64,000 nt of DNA from Balaenoptera acutorostrata (GCF_949987535.1 NC_080075.1:4324606-4388605), one strand, 5' to 3'. Positions 1 to 12,062 are shown, counted from the stretch's first letter. The notes: a model not told the origin generated them from the letters alone. Translations and numbers: made by a program.

Positions 1-275
1 TAAAGAAAATTTTTTAACTTAAATTCTAGCTAATACATGCAAAATGAATGATAGAAACTCACCATTATGCTAATCCTAATACGTAACAAATCTAAGCAGT
101 TATTATCTGCAGATGCCAAAACCATTAGATGAATATTTGTTTGGAAACTTGGTAAGGGATGCACCACCTAAATGGATACCTGAATCCATGGACCAATCAG
201 CGTCACTAAATGTGGGCCACAAGTTCCCATATTCCCTCTGACATGATGCCATGGAAACTATACAGCACCTCCAAC

Positions 276-283
276 TGTCTCTG

Positions 284-338
<55 letters not shown>
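276..338. repeat. Compound (CT)n/(CA)n microsatellite
   Basis: A run of about ten CT units passes directly into about 19 CA units with one early interruption (caaacaca). The short open frames that cross it are artefacts of the repeat. It ends about 30 bases before the left TSD of the neighbouring L1 insertion. Length variation between individuals is likely for such an uninterrupted CA tract. Confidence 0.97.
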
Positions 339-340
<2 letters not shown>

Positions 341-388
341 GAAGTGGACCCTAACTGTGTCTCAAGATACAAAAAGTACTGGCTGACA

Positions 389-821
389 ACATGGATGGAC
401 CTAGAGATTATCATACTAAGTGAAGTAAGTCAGACAGAGAAATACAAATATCATATGATATCGCTTATATGTGGAATCTAAAAGAAATGATACAAAGGAA
501 CTTATTTACAAAATGGAAATAGACTCACTGTCATAGAAAACAAACATATGATTACGAAAGGGGAAAGAGGGGATAGATAAATTAGGAGTTTGAGATTAAC
601 ATATACACCCTACTACATATAAAATACATAAATGAAAAGGACCTACTATATAGTAAAGGAAACTACATTAAATATCTTCTAATAACCTATGATGGAAAAG
701 AATCTGAAAAAGAATATATGTATATTCTTTATATATATATAACTGAATCACTTTGTTGTACACCTGAAACTAACAGAGCATTGTAAATTAACTATACTTC
801 AATATTTTAAAAGTGGTTTCA
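389..821 (+). mobile_element. 5'-truncated L1, 3' end only, with target-site duplication
   Basis: The sequence holds the last part of an even-toed-ungulate L1: the end of ORF2 ('atggatggacctagagatta'), the 3' UTR, and the terminal 'gtaaattaactatacttcaa' signature. It is flanked by an 18-base TSD with one mismatch: 'aaaaagtactggctgaca' at 371-388 and 'aaaaagtactagctgaca' at 822-839. This is a standard target-primed, 5'-truncated insertion. It cannot move by itself because it carries no complete ORF. Confidence 0.93.
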
Positions 822-839
822 AAAAAGTACTAGCTGACA

Positions 840-1455
840 GGAAAGAGAAGGGACATAGAAATAAGGGAAATGACATCACAATAGTGCCATCAGCCAAACA
901 GAGATATTCGACCTTCTGGTTGATAAAGATTTCAGTTTCTTCAATAAGTAAAAAAAGTGCTGAGAAGGAAAACTATTATAATGTAAAGGACACATAAGAG
1001 ACATATTAGCAAGATGTAGTGTATAGGCCTTGTTTTAACCTAGATTCACACTAACGTACCTTAGATAATTTTTTGGTAGCTAATCCAAGAAATTTGAATA
1101 TCCAATTGTTTTGTGGTCTTAGTTTCTTTAGTTCCTTATTTCTTAAAGATAAATACATAAATGTTTGTACTTAAATAATATGCTCTTTTGTGTTCTGCAT
1201 TATAAAGTATTGTCTTCTAATAAAGTTTTGCCTTATAAAGTATTTTTTAATTATTGAGAGATAATTTTTTTAAAATATTGAGGCAAGAAAGATGACCCTT
1301 CAATTTTAAAAAAATATGGCTAATGGGTACATGGAAACTCATTATATTCTTCTCATTACTTTGCTGTAATTTCAAAAATATCTTCAAAATAAGCAAAAAA
1401 GAATCAGACCCAGGAATTATTTAGGAATAAAATGTTAATTTTCCAAGTATATGAA
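840..1455. other. AT-rich sequence, no feature recognised
   Basis: AT-rich unique-looking DNA with several short A and T runs. No repeat family, exon or conserved RNA was recognised. Confidence 0.5.
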
Positions 1456-1960
1456 TGTATTAATTATCTATGGCTGTCTAACAAATTACTCTAAAACTTA
1501 GTGGCTTAAAACAACAAATATTTATTATCCCCCGCTATTTCTGATGTCGGGAATTTGGAAGTGGCTCAGTATTCATGAAGTGTCAGTGAAAACGTTGGCC
1601 AGGGCTTCAGTCTTCCAAAGGCTGCCCGAAGTTGGGGAATCCACTCCCAAGACGCTTCACTCCCAAGCTGCTGTCTGGAGACCGCCCCCCCCCCATTATT
1701 CATTTGTCTTTTCGCAGAGGCCAGAGTCCCTCCCTCGGTGGATCTCCCCATAGAGCTGGTCCTCCAGAGCAAGTAATCCAAATGACAGCAAAAAAGGAAG
1801 CTGTATGCCCTTTATCACCTAGTCTCAGACGGGATGTACAATAACTTCTAATCTATCAGTGACACAGACCAGCTGTGACACACATGGAAGAGTAATACTC
1901 AAAAGTCAAACCCCAGAAGTCAAGAATTGTTGGGACAATCATAAAAGCTGGCTGCCGTAA
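1456..1960 (-). mobile_element. MaLR LTR (MLT1-type), antisense
   Basis: Read on the plus strand, it begins with 'tgtattaattatctatggc' followed by 'aacttagtggcttaaaacaa', the reverse complement of the 3' end of MLT1-type MaLR LTRs. It ends near 'ctggctgccgtaa', the counterpart of the LTR start. Many small differences show an ancient copy. A C10 run at 1685-1694 lies inside it. The MLT1 subfamily is not assigned. Confidence 0.85.
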
Positions 1961-2039
1961 TGGGTTTATCTGTATGATTATTATTATTGTTCTTGTTAAT
2001 GCCAGTTTAATTGAATTTAATCAGAAAATTTAGTTTGCA

Positions 2040-2500
2040 TTGCATCAATTCTTTGAAACTTTTTAGACTCTCTTTGTGACCTAGTCTTCCAACATTTTTA
2101 AAACATTTTGTACAGCTTCTCTAAGTACTCCATGTGACTGATATGAAATACATAGTCTCTGTTGATTTCAGGTTTCCCGCTAGACAAATTATCTATTAGA
2201 TCACACTTTTTAGTTTTGCTTTCCTAGCCTTTTATCCTATCATGTTATTTGCTTGATCTACAAGTTATTGAAAGAGCTGTGTTAAAAACTCCCACGTTGA
2301 TTGTGAATTTGTCAGTTTATTTTTTAATGTTATTTGCTTTCTATTTTAAAAGCTTAATTTGTTTAGCTTTAAATTTTATTTTTGTGATAAAAGTATTGCT
2401 ATGGCCAGTTTTCTGTTGGTAAAAATTTGTGTGGCATATATATTTTCATCCTTTTTAGTCTCCTGCAAGTTTATTTTCTTTTCCTATCAAGTATCTCTAA
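2040..2500 (-). mobile_element. Old L1M ORF2/3' fragment, antisense
   Basis: The stretch 'gatctacaagttattgaaag' followed by 'aaaactcccacgttgattgtg' matches the antisense pattern of old mammalian L1 ORF2. Further match is seen near 2420-2460. Both edges are vague because the copy is strongly diverged. Confidence 0.65.
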
Positions 2501-2523
2501 TTCCATCAATCACTACTAGTTGT

Positions 2524-2573
2524 CATATTGTAAAGCAACTATACTCCAATAAAAATTAATTAAAAAAATAAAA
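2524..2573 (+). mobile_element. Very short L1 3' tail (about 50 bp)
   Basis: It carries only the terminal 'gtaaagcaactatactccaa' signature, an AATAAA signal and an A-rich end. It abuts the older antisense L1M. It looks like an extremely truncated L1 insertion. No convincing TSD was found. Confidence 0.7.
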
Positions 2574-2575
2574 GC

Positions 2576-4225
2576 AGACTATTAACAGACAGTGGCCATT
2601 TATATCCTTTGCAGATGATGTCATATATAAAGGTCTTTTCCTTAATAAGGCAAACTGTTTTCAATATTATAAGAGTTATCTGAAATTGAGCCCATAACCT
2701 GAGACTACACCATTATGTGTTTCTATGTGTTTACGAATAAGGTAGTAAATATGAAGTGATCCAATACTATTTTTGGAAACTTATAGGAGCCGTTTGTGAG
2801 AGATAAATTATAACGTATATTGATTTAAAAAAAGATCTAAATCCTTTAAAAGGCAAGTGATAGTCAGACCTGCTCAAATATTAGGTAATCAGCACTAATT
2901 ATATAGGTAGGAGTTGGTAGATTCAAAACTCAAGTCCACAATTCCTGATTGATCCAGCAGCTTTAATATTGTACTATCATATTGTACTATATTAATTCTG
3001 TCATAAACCTCACCTTTGTTATTGTTGCGATTAAATAATTTATCTTTATCTCTATTTTAAGAACTGAAATTCAGAAGGCAAATCACAAACAATTCTACAA
3101 AAATTGCGAAAATTCTTTAGAAACTGAACACAGTAACTGTAGTTAGAGCCTAACCTTGACAAAACTTTTGTGATCCAAATGACAAATGGAGACCAGAGAC
3201 TGCCTTGCCCAGATTGTTACAAATAGCAAGCAGATATCTGAAGAAGGAAGTTGGGGATAATGATTTTAAATCAGTTTCCGATGTGAGATTCAACTGCTGG
3301 ATCTTTCTTATAAAAATACATGATTTGCATGGGAAAATGTGTACTGATTATTAAATGGGCAGAAAAATGCATAGGACAGTTTCTTAACAAGAGAGCCTTT
3401 AGTATCTTATATTTATATTTTAGATTCAGCCCGTAATAGATGAATACATGCTTTTCATAGAACAAATGACATCACAGGTCCCCTGCTGTAGGGCTTACTC
3501 AAGACATTCCAATAGAGACATAATCCCTTTTATGCTTCTGAAATTAAAATGAATCATATGCAAAAACAGAGCTAGCCAAAGGTCTATGTAGCCCATTATG
3601 ATTATTATGCATTGTAGAACTGTACGCTGTGCTCTGCAATAGGTAAATTGTGCTAAATACAGAAAAGCATTGCTCCTCTGTAGTAATTACATTTCTACAA
3701 AATGCCTACTTACCAGCAAGTGGATGGAGTAAGAGGAAAAGGTTTAGATTCCTATTTTAAAAAAAAGTTTATTTTTGAATAGAAGGCAAAGTTAAAGTCA
3801 GTCCCATCCATTAAAACTCAATTCATCCTGGATACTAAAAAAAAAAAAGAAAAGAAAAGAAAAAGCCTAAATAAAGGAGGCAGATGTTGGCAATCTGAGA
3901 AGGCCACAAAGCTGCAACCTTAATAACCAAAATTCAAAATGCAGATGGTAGAAACCTCAACAAAACAGAGGAAACTCTCCAAGACTTGGAGTACTTCTAT
4001 GCAGATTGGTAAAATGTCCTTATGACAAAGGAAATGTTCTATCACCACTTGAAATACATTTTTAAAATACTTAGAGTACATTTTAATTTTTCTATCAATG
4101 CTTGCTAACTCAGCAATACACTAAGGTCACGACAAAATCTGTTAGGAACTTGAGAAGATTTCCAAACTAAGAAAAATCCAGATGGAAACTCACTGACTTC
4201 TTTATGTCCTCCCTTTAAAATACAT
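2576..4225. other. Unique AT-rich DNA
   Basis: No gene or well-defined repeat was recognised. An A-rich tract with G interruptions lies at about 3838-3867. A weak MIR-like stretch near 2860-2960 was not strong enough to call. Confidence 0.5.
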
Positions 4226-4319
4226 TAATCTTGTTATGGAAACATTACCGGCATGCCTCCTGTCTCCCCATGCTCAATCCCACCTCCTCCCTGTCAGCAG
4301 AAATACCCTGGTTTAATAA

Positions 4320-4480
4320 AATCATGTTCTGCTTAAAAGCCTTGCATGCTTGTCCATTGAGTGGAACGTCAAGGTCATTTCACTTTTCAGGATATAATCC
4401 CAAGTTATCCTTTCATCCCTCTTCCTTGCTTCCCTCAAATTTCTCTAAATGAACCTTTTCCTTTGTTATCCACTTTTTTT
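4320..4480 (+). mobile_element. Possible L2 fragment
   Basis: The order 'ctgcttaaaagcc...cattgagtgga...gtcaaggtcatttcac', followed by a C/T-rich stretch, resembles the 3' part of ancient L2 LINEs. Divergence is high and no end motif is present, so this is tentative. Confidence 0.35.
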
Positions 4481-4732
4481 CCCATGGTTGCTTCTAAGCG
4501 CCTCCCACGTGGGGATTTCAGAATTGCTCCAATTATAACGATCCAGCCCATTCCCATTGCCCTAAGAGAGCAAAGACCAACTGGGCACTTGATGTAGGGT
4601 CAACATGAGAAAGATCGATGCTGGACAAATAGAAATATATCATTCCAGGTCAGTCACTAACTGACAGTTGTTTTTTGGTTTTTTGGACTTTTTTTTTTTG
4701 GTCAATGAGTTAATGAGAACTGTGCTATTTAA

Positions 4733-5225
4733 AGTTCATTCATTCATTCAAGGGATATTTACTGAGAACCTACTATGTGCAGGGCATTTTTATATACCGA
4801 GGATACAGAGGAAAAATCCCTGCTCTCATACAATGTCTATCCCAGTGAAAAAGATATACAACTAAGATATATAAGCAAAAATTCAGTTTTTTAGGGATTA
4901 TCGCTTAAGGTGAAAAACAAAGTGTAAAGAAATATAAGAAATGTCCAGAGAAGTGACGCATTGAAATGTAAGATAGTGCAGCTTGGGTAGGCCTGGCTGA
5001 GGAGGTGACTTTTGGGAAAAGACCTGAAGGAAGTGAGGAGTTTATTCCCTGGATATATGGGCTATGGCGTTTCCACAAAGGGACAGTGGTGCCCTGCGAC
5101 AGCAGTGAGCCTGGTGTGTTTCAGAAACAACCAAGATGCTGGAGCAGCCGTGACAGAGAAAAGTGGGGGAGAGCAGGAGGAACTTGGGGTGTCTGCAATC
5201 TGAGAAGCTGGGGACTGAGATAGGC
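4733..5225 (-). mobile_element. L2-type ancient LINE, antisense
   Basis: It begins with 'cattcattcattcaaggga', 'gagaacctactatgtgcagg' and 'gaggatacagaggaaaaatc', the reverse complement of the L2 3' end. It continues through 'ctgaggaggtgact' and 'gacctgaaggaagtgagg', seen in longer L2-type copies. The open frames here overlap on both strands and have no recognisable protein, so I do not call a gene. Confidence 0.72.
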
Positions 5226-5534
5226 ATTTCTGTACGGTTCGTAATTTAGGCCTGTATCTTGGACGTGTACACCCGAGTTTAGACCCACACAGACCGGAAC
5301 AGCATTAAGTGTGCGCTGGAACAGTAAGAGGCACAGTATGATGATCAAGAGGGCCTAGATGAAAAGAGAACAACCTTCAGTCTGAACCAGAAAAGAGACA
5401 GTTCCCTGTTATGTATGTAGATTTTCTTCCCTCTTCCTTGAACAGTAACATTTAAGAAAATGTTTGACAGTGAATATCAGAATTGGATTTTGGTATCTGC
5501 AGATGCTCACACACACAAATGCTCTTAAATAACC

Positions 5535-5661
5535 TTCCCATTCCTGCTCTGACATGTAAAAAGCTTGGAAATTTTACACCAGTCTTTACAGCAAATTTTT
5601 AAAAATGAAAGACATGAAAATCAAGGACTTTTCTTGGACCCATCAGAGACCTGGGATAAAC
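5535..5661 (+). repeat. Left arm of a perfect 127-bp inverted repeat
   Basis: This stretch, from 'ttcccattcctgctctgaca' to 'gacctgggataaac', recurs as its exact reverse complement at 8483-8609. I compared the two arms base by base and found 127 of 127 matches. The sequences outside and inside the arms differ immediately at both edges. The loop is 2,821 bp and mostly an ancient antisense L1. Confidence 0.95.
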
Positions 5662-5694
5662 AGAAGACCAGTCCAACTCAAGATGCCTGTATAT

Positions 5695-7120
5695 TTTATC
5701 TTTTAATAACTGATTAAATTCTAGGGGATACCGCTCATATCAGTGGGCGCTGTGCTCTGTAACTGGGCTCTCTATTCTGTTTAACTGATCTGCATGTCTA
5801 TTCTTTCACCAATACCATGCTGTCTTGATTATTGTAACTTCACAGTAAGTCTCATAGTTGGGCAGTGTGATTCCTTCAACTTTCCTCTCCTTTTCCAAGA
5901 TGATATTGAATATTATAGGTCTTCGGGCTTTCCATGTAAACTTTTGAATAGGTTAATTAATACATACAAAATAGCTTGCTGGAATTGTAATTGAGATTTT
6001 GCTCAATTTACAGATCAAGTTGGGAAGAACTGTCATTTTTATAATATTGAGTCTTCTAATATCTTTAACATGAAATATTTCTCCATTTATTTAGATTGTC
6101 TTTGATTTTTTTCATAACATTTTTTCTCATTTTCTACATCTAGTTCCTTGACATATTTTGTTAGTTTTATGCCCATGTATTTCACTCTTTTGGCACTATT
6201 TTAAGTGATATATCAGTTCCAGGAATTATTTTGTCCATTCTTTAGATATTCTACATAGACAAGTCATCTGTGGAAAAAAACTGTTTTTTTTTTTTCCTTC
6301 CTTCCCAATCTGTATATATTTTCTGCCTTTCACTCGTCTAATTACAGCAGTTAGGACTTCCAGTATGATGTGAGGGTTTAGGGAAGAACATCCTTGCCTT
6401 ATTCCTGATCTTACTGGAAAAATATGTAGTTTCTCAAGGTTAAGAACTGCAAAATATTTTTAGATGTCCTATATCAAGGTCAGTATGTTTCCTTCTATTT
6501 CCAGTTTGCTGAAGAGTTGTTTTCTTTGTTTTGTTTTGTTTTGTTTTCAGGAAGGGGCATTGGATTTTGCCAAATGCTCTTTCTGGATTAATTGATATGA
6601 TCACATGTTCTTTCTTCTTTAATCTGTTGATATGCTGGATTGTATTGATTGATTTTTAATGCTGAAATAGACATTCACATGAAAAAAGTCCCACTAGGTT
6701 GTGGTATAAAATTATTTTTATATATTGTTGAATTTGATTTATTAGTATTTGTCAAAGATATTTGCTTCAATGCCCATGGGAGAAATAGGCCTATAGTTGT
6801 CCTTTCTTGTAATGTCTTTATCTAGTTTTGATATTAGAGTGAGGTAGTGATGGCTTCATAGAATCTGTTGGATGGTGTTTGGTGTTCACTCTGTTTTTTT
6901 GTGTGTTTTTGTTGTTGTCTTTTTGGAAGAGATTGTGGGGAATTGGTAAATTCTTTCTAATATGTTTGGTAGAATTCACGAGTGAAACCATTTTGGCCTG
7001 GTGCTTTATTTTATGGAAGGTTATTGATTATCAATTCAAAGTATTTAACAGTTATAGGCAATTCAGATTACTTATTTCTCCTGTGGGAATTTTGATAGGA
7101 ATATTATGTGCCTAGTGTAG
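5695..7120 (-). mobile_element. Ancient L1M, ORF2 reverse-transcriptase region, antisense
   Basis: The plus strand shows the antisense hallmarks of L1 ORF2: 'ataccatgctgtcttgatta', 'aatattgagtcttctaatat', 'gaacatccttgccttattcc', and 'tcttctttaatctgttgata'. It starts mid-ORF2, so the 3' UTR is missing. Many stops and indels mark it as an old, dead copy. Confidence 0.85.
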
Positions 7121-7124
7121 ACTT

Positions 7125-8300
7125 TTGTTTACTAGTTTTTTAATCCTGCTTGGTGTTCTGTGTGATTCTTGGATCTGTGGTTTGATGTCTGGTGCTAATT
7201 TTGGAGTGAGGTATGAAAATTCTTGGTCAATGTTACTCTAAACATTTCTGCTCTGTTCTCTCTTTTGTAGCCCTCTGGTATTCCAATTATGTATAAGTTA
7301 CATCTTTTGAACTTGCCTCACATTTCTTGGATGTTCCACTCTGCTTTTTCATTGTTTTTTTTTTTTTTTTTCTCTTTGATTATCAGTTTGGAAGTGCCTA
7401 TCAGCATGTCTTCACGGATTTATTTCTTGGTCAAATCCAGGTTATTGATAAACCCATTAAAGGCATTCTTCATTTCTGTTACCATGTTTTTGATTTTTCA
7501 TGTTTCCTTTTGATTCTTTCTTATTGTTTCCACCTCTCTGTTTTTATCACCCATCTCTTCTTTCATGTTGTCTACTTTTTCTATTAGAGCCCTTAGTATT
7601 TTAGTCACAGTTATTTTAAACTCTCTGATAATTCCAAAGTCTGTACACCTTAGTTTGTTTCTTGATGCTGCCTTTGTCTTTTCAGATTGAGTTTCTTCTT
7701 GTCCTATCATTTCTGTAAGTCTTTTCCTGAAATCTGAATACGGTGTTTCAAGCATTAGGGACTGTGGTACATACCCGCGGTATGTGGATCTGTGTCACCC
7801 TGGCTAGGAGGTCAGTTGTGCTTAATGTTTACCAGAACCTTCACATTCTTCTAGCATCCTTGTTCCCCCTCTTGTCTTTCAACGTCCCCCAAAATCTTTT
7901 CCTTAGACAGAGCCCATGTCTTGCAGCTCTTTGAGCCCTGCATGCAGCAGTAAGGTGTTGGAGAGGGGAGATGTCTACCATGGGAGGATGAAATTTTTCA
8001 GCACGTTCTGTCTCTAGTCTTTGTCCTTCACCAGTGTTTCTTAGCTCTCATCCTTTTAGGGGAGTCAGGAAAGTGGAAAGTGACCAGAGTCAGGGAAATA
8101 CCCTTCTCAGATGGGATAGGCTCTGGCACAGTCTTTCCCTGGCAGGTGGGCCTCTGTTATCTAGAAGGCTCTGGGTTCATTCATTTATTCTTCCCCTCCC
8201 CCTGCCAGAGCCAGGCTGAGATATTGCTCAGATGCTCGCACTGAGAACCCACAGGACTCCTGGAGGTAAAGCCTATGAAAGTCAGTGTTCCTGCAAGACT
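7125..8300 (-). mobile_element. Ancient L1M, 5' region, antisense
   Basis: Stretches such as 'tgtgattcttggatctgtgg', 'aaggcattcttcatttctgt' and 'ctctgataattccaaagtct' are the antisense pattern of the 5' part of old mammalian L1M elements. In an intact L1 this region is separated from the RT domain by ORF1 and the endonuclease part of ORF2. Here it follows the RT segment directly, so a large internal segment is missing or two fragments have been joined. A T-run lies at about 7356-7371. The right-hand boundary is uncertain. Confidence 0.65.
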
Positions 8301-8482
8301 ACAGCTCCCTGAAAACTTTTATTTTCGCGACAGTGCATGCACGGCTTCCAGCAAGTTGTCAGAATTACCGTTGTGTGTTCCCACCAGTTTATAGCTCCAA
8401 CGGCTTAGTTTCCACATAAGCAGATCTTGGCTGTAACTCCAGATCTCTGGATGTGCCTGTCTCTCCAGATTTTCAGGTGGTA

Positions 8483-8609
8483 GTTTATCCCAGGTCTCTG
8501 ATGGGTCCAAGAAAAGTCCTTGATTTTCATGTCTTTCATTTTTAAAAATTTGCTGTAAAGACTGGTGTAAAATTTCCAAGCTTTTTACATGTCAGAGCAG
8601 GAATGGGAA
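8483..8609 (-). repeat. Right arm of a perfect 127-bp inverted repeat
   Basis: Exact reverse complement of 5535-5661. Inwards, on the minus strand, it continues smoothly toward the 5' part of the antisense L1M. This hints that this arm may be the original location and the left arm the duplicate, which is an inference. Confidence 0.95.
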
Positions 8610-10470
8610 ACCCTGCCCAGACCACATTTACACGTGTGACTTAGGGGCGAACCATTCCTTCATCCTACACAGATGGAACAAACCTGTGGACACCCAGCTC
8701 CACCTAAATGAAAGGAAAAATTATGTGAAGTCACATAGGCCTATTTTAAAATTATATTTACGTCGTTAGGCTTTATGGGTTTTGCTATTTTTATCTTTTC
8801 TCTTTGGATAAATGCCAGGCTTTCTCCTGCCCTGTCTTGCTTCCTTCTCTCTTGAAAGCTCATCAGAAGTTGACAAGAGAGAGGTAAGTGATTGTGAATT
8901 AGGAGTGGCCATTGAGGTCATGCAGTCAACCTCTTTTTTTTTAATGGAGAAAGAGACTGGTTGGGGTGGGGGCCAGGGGCTGAGAGGGAGCAAAATTCAG
9001 CCAAGATGGTCTGGCTTCTCAGGAACAAAGTCAGGGGACTTGAGCCCAAGTTTTCTGAATCTCTCTTGATTCTGAAATGAGCAGCATTACAAAGGAATTA
9101 CCAAGTTATTAAGTGATATCACATAACTACTAGTAATATGCAGAATTCTTATGTTTCTGTGGGTCCCAAAGGATTGCCTCCTTTTAATTGAACATTATAC
9201 CTTGTTAGTAATTGAGTGTTGAAAAATATATGAGTAGACATTTGGACTCTGCAGGACTGTCTCCACGAAATCCTGTCAGTCATAATGCAGGTCACATTTT
9301 GATCCAAATGTTTATTGACAGTGTCCTTTCATGTGCATTTTGGGGCTCAGGTAATAGCAGTGAGGAAAACTCATTATAAGCTCGGCGAGAAGGCAGCGTG
9401 CAGCACTGTGACATAGCATCTGATGTTCGGAAGGGGTTTTCACTGAATCCATGTAGCTTTGCCTGAGGATAAAACCACCTTTTCACCAGCATGAGGGAGG
9501 AAGGCTGCAGTGGCCCACGGAAGTGCCCTCAGGCAACGGGGTCCCTGTCACCTGCAGTATCACCCAGGCTTTGAAACGCACTTCTTTCTCTTTTCTTTAA
9601 GGATCTAAACCTTTCATTCTCACTTTGTCCACCAAGGAAAACTGACGAGCGTTATTCTCATGTCTCAGCGTTTATAAGTGCTTCCTGTTTGACAGATTTC
9701 CTTGTTCCCAGATTAGTGTGGTGAAATGTTACCCCTTGGAAGTCTGCATCAATAAAAATCATTTAAATTTCTTTCTCTGGTTTTTGTGGCAGTTGTGAGC
9801 CTGTCAACAATTTCCTAGCTGGTAAATAAATACAATTATATTTTACTTTCCACAGGACCACTCAAATTTCAATGATACAAATTGGCAATTAGCTTTCAAA
9901 AATGAGGAAAATGAATCAAATGACTAACACGTGATTTCTAAAATCATTCTAAAAAGCAGCTCTAATACAGCATCACTGTTAATTCGTGGGCAGTAGATAA
10001 ACCATTTGAACAGCAGTGTGTGGAAGAAAAGTAAACAGATGCCTATACAAAGGTATTTTAATGGACTGCTGTGAAGTTGTTTTTTTTTTTAAATTGTGTT
10101 TATACTCATTTAATTAAACTAATTTTCTTGAGCACTTCCTATTATGGTTTGGGTTCTCCCGGAAGCTGAATCTGAGCCATTCAAGTGTTAAGTAGCTTTT
10201 CGGAGAGGTTATTTCAAGAAATGTTGGTAGAGAATTAGTGAAGTGACACAAGGAAGAGAGAGAAGCCAATAAAGAATTCATCATCAAGTCAATTACCCAT
10301 CTGGCGATTCAGCGTTTTCCTACCTAAGGGCAAGGAAGCTTGGGTATTTACAAAGCAACTCCCTCCAATTTGAGGGCTGCTGATTCCGTGGCACTTCTAG
10401 TTTGCCCTCTGCAACTGGTCTGATGTACTTCCTCAGCCAGCAAGAAATCCTCAGCCACAGCGGAGACCCC
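8610..10470. other. Unique DNA, no feature recognised
   Basis: Moderately AT-rich sequence without an identifiable gene. The stretch 10145-10320 ('gggttctcccggaagctgaa...agagaagccaataaagaatt') looks like an unclassified ancient interspersed repeat, but I cannot name it. Confidence 0.45.
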
Positions 10471-10479
10471 CCAGGACAG

Positions 10480-10560
10480 TGGCTATGGAAGTGTGGTACC
10501 CAAAACGGCAGCAGCAGCATCACCTGGGAACTTGTTAAAGATGCAAGTTATCTCTCCGCT
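10480..10560 (+). mobile_element. MER5-like hAT DNA transposon fragment
   Basis: It contains 'agcatcacctgggaacttgt' followed by 'aaagatgcaag', the left half of MER5A-type non-autonomous hAT elements. The right half is missing. A 143-codon open frame crossing it (10402-10833) has no recognisable protein family. Confidence 0.7.
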
Positions 10561-11631
10561 CCCCTCCTGAAGATCTACGTCACGCAACACCGTGATTCCT
10601 CTTCCCATTGTTACTGGTTGCTCTCCAGATCTGCTGTCCCCGTTTCATTTCAAGGTAACTTTTTGGTGTTTTATTGCGTGAGGACTCAGAATTTCCTGAA
10701 CTTCAGCTTCCTGAACTTCCTGAGTTTCAGCTTCATGCTCTTATTTGCCAAAGAACATCCTACAGTCTTTGCTAGGAAAGGGTTTGTGGGATGTCAAGCT
10801 ATTTTTGTCTTTGCATATCTGAAATACACCTGAATAGCTAAAAAATGTTAATTCAACCATTACTCTGGTTTTACTGTATTGGTATCAAATTCTAGGCCGA
10901 AGGTCTTCTCAAAAATTTAAAGGCAGTTTTAAAATTTTTTCCAAAGCATTCATTATTGCTTGCAAAGTCTAAAGTCTGTTCTGATTCCAATCATTTCTGA
11001 GGGAGCCATTTGCTCTTTCTTTTGGAATATTATTTTCATGCCCTGAGTTATGAAAATTATCAAATTATCAATGCCCTGAGCATTTTAAATCTAGAGTCTC
11101 ATATTCTTTCTTTCTGAAATTCATAGAGAATTGTTCCTCTTTTTTTCTTTCTTTTTCTCTTTTTTTTTTTGATAATTGTCTCTGTTTCATTTTCTAAAAT
11201 TCCTTTAGTCAGATGTTGCACCACTTCAATTAATTTCTAATTTTATTACTTTTTTTTCCTCGTATTTCAAATTCTTATTTTTGTTTTTATTTTCAGCAAT
11301 ATCTTTTGAGTCCAATCTTTCTTTTGGATTTCTTATTTCAATTATTATACATTTGGTTTAGATGTGCTTTTCTCACAGCAAACCATGCTCAATGGACAAA
11401 AATTCCACCTAAATATGCTGATTTTTATCGATACTAATTATAGAGAATTTTATTTGAACTTTTCTTCTGCATCTGCATTATTTTTTATATTTTTAATATT
11501 TCTGATTTTTTTGTATTCTCTTCCTAATAATGAGGATTTTCTCAAATGTCCATTAATTATAAAATAAATAAGAGGTACTGAAAAGCTAATCAGAAGCTTT
11601 AGGTATGTGGATGAGATTTTTATAAGAAGAT
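10561..11631. other. T-rich unique DNA
   Basis: Long T-rich and pyrimidine-rich stretches occur around 11140-11300. It may be old antisense LINE debris. No hallmark is clear enough to call. Confidence 0.4.
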
Positions 11632-12062
11632 TATGGTTTGCTGAATAATGGTTCCCTAAACATTTCCCAGTCCTAATCCCTGGAACCTGTGAATGTGTTA
11701 CCTTATATAGAAAAATAGACTTTGCAAATGTGATTAAATATCTTGAGATGGAAGACTATCCTGGATTATTGAAATGGGCCTGATAAAATCACAAGTGCCC
11801 CTGTGAGAAAGAGGCAGGAGATCAGAGAGAAGACGTTACAATACTAGCTTTGAAGATGGGAGAAAGGGCCATGGGGTAAGGAACTTAGACCCTTATGAGC
11901 TGGAAAAGGAGAGGAAGTAGATTCTACCACAGAAGCCTCCTGTGAGAGTGCAGCCCTGGGACCCATTTTCAATTTCCGACCTCTAGGACTATAAAGTAAT
12001 AAATGTGTGTTAAGTCATGAATGTGTAGTAACTTGTTACAGCAGCCATAGGAAACTAATACA
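11632..12062 (+). mobile_element. MaLR LTR (MLT1-type), sense
   Basis: It starts 'tatggtttgctgaataatgg', runs through 'cctaatccctggaacctgtg' and 'tttgcaaatgtgattaaata', and ends 'cagccataggaaactaatac'. These are start, middle and end signatures of MLT1-type LTRs in order, so this is a near full-length solitary LTR. Divergence is that of an ancient insertion. Confidence 0.88.

Noticed and set aside
103..481. Open frames over the CA repeat
   Set aside because: Repeated Cys-Val or Thr-His codons come from the microsatellite.
2860..2960. MIR fragment
   Set aside because: Only weak similarity in a short stretch, no ordered set of core motifs.
10402..10833. 143-codon open frame as a gene
   Set aside because: It overlaps a MER5-like fragment, has no recognisable domain, and sits in non-coding AT-rich DNA.
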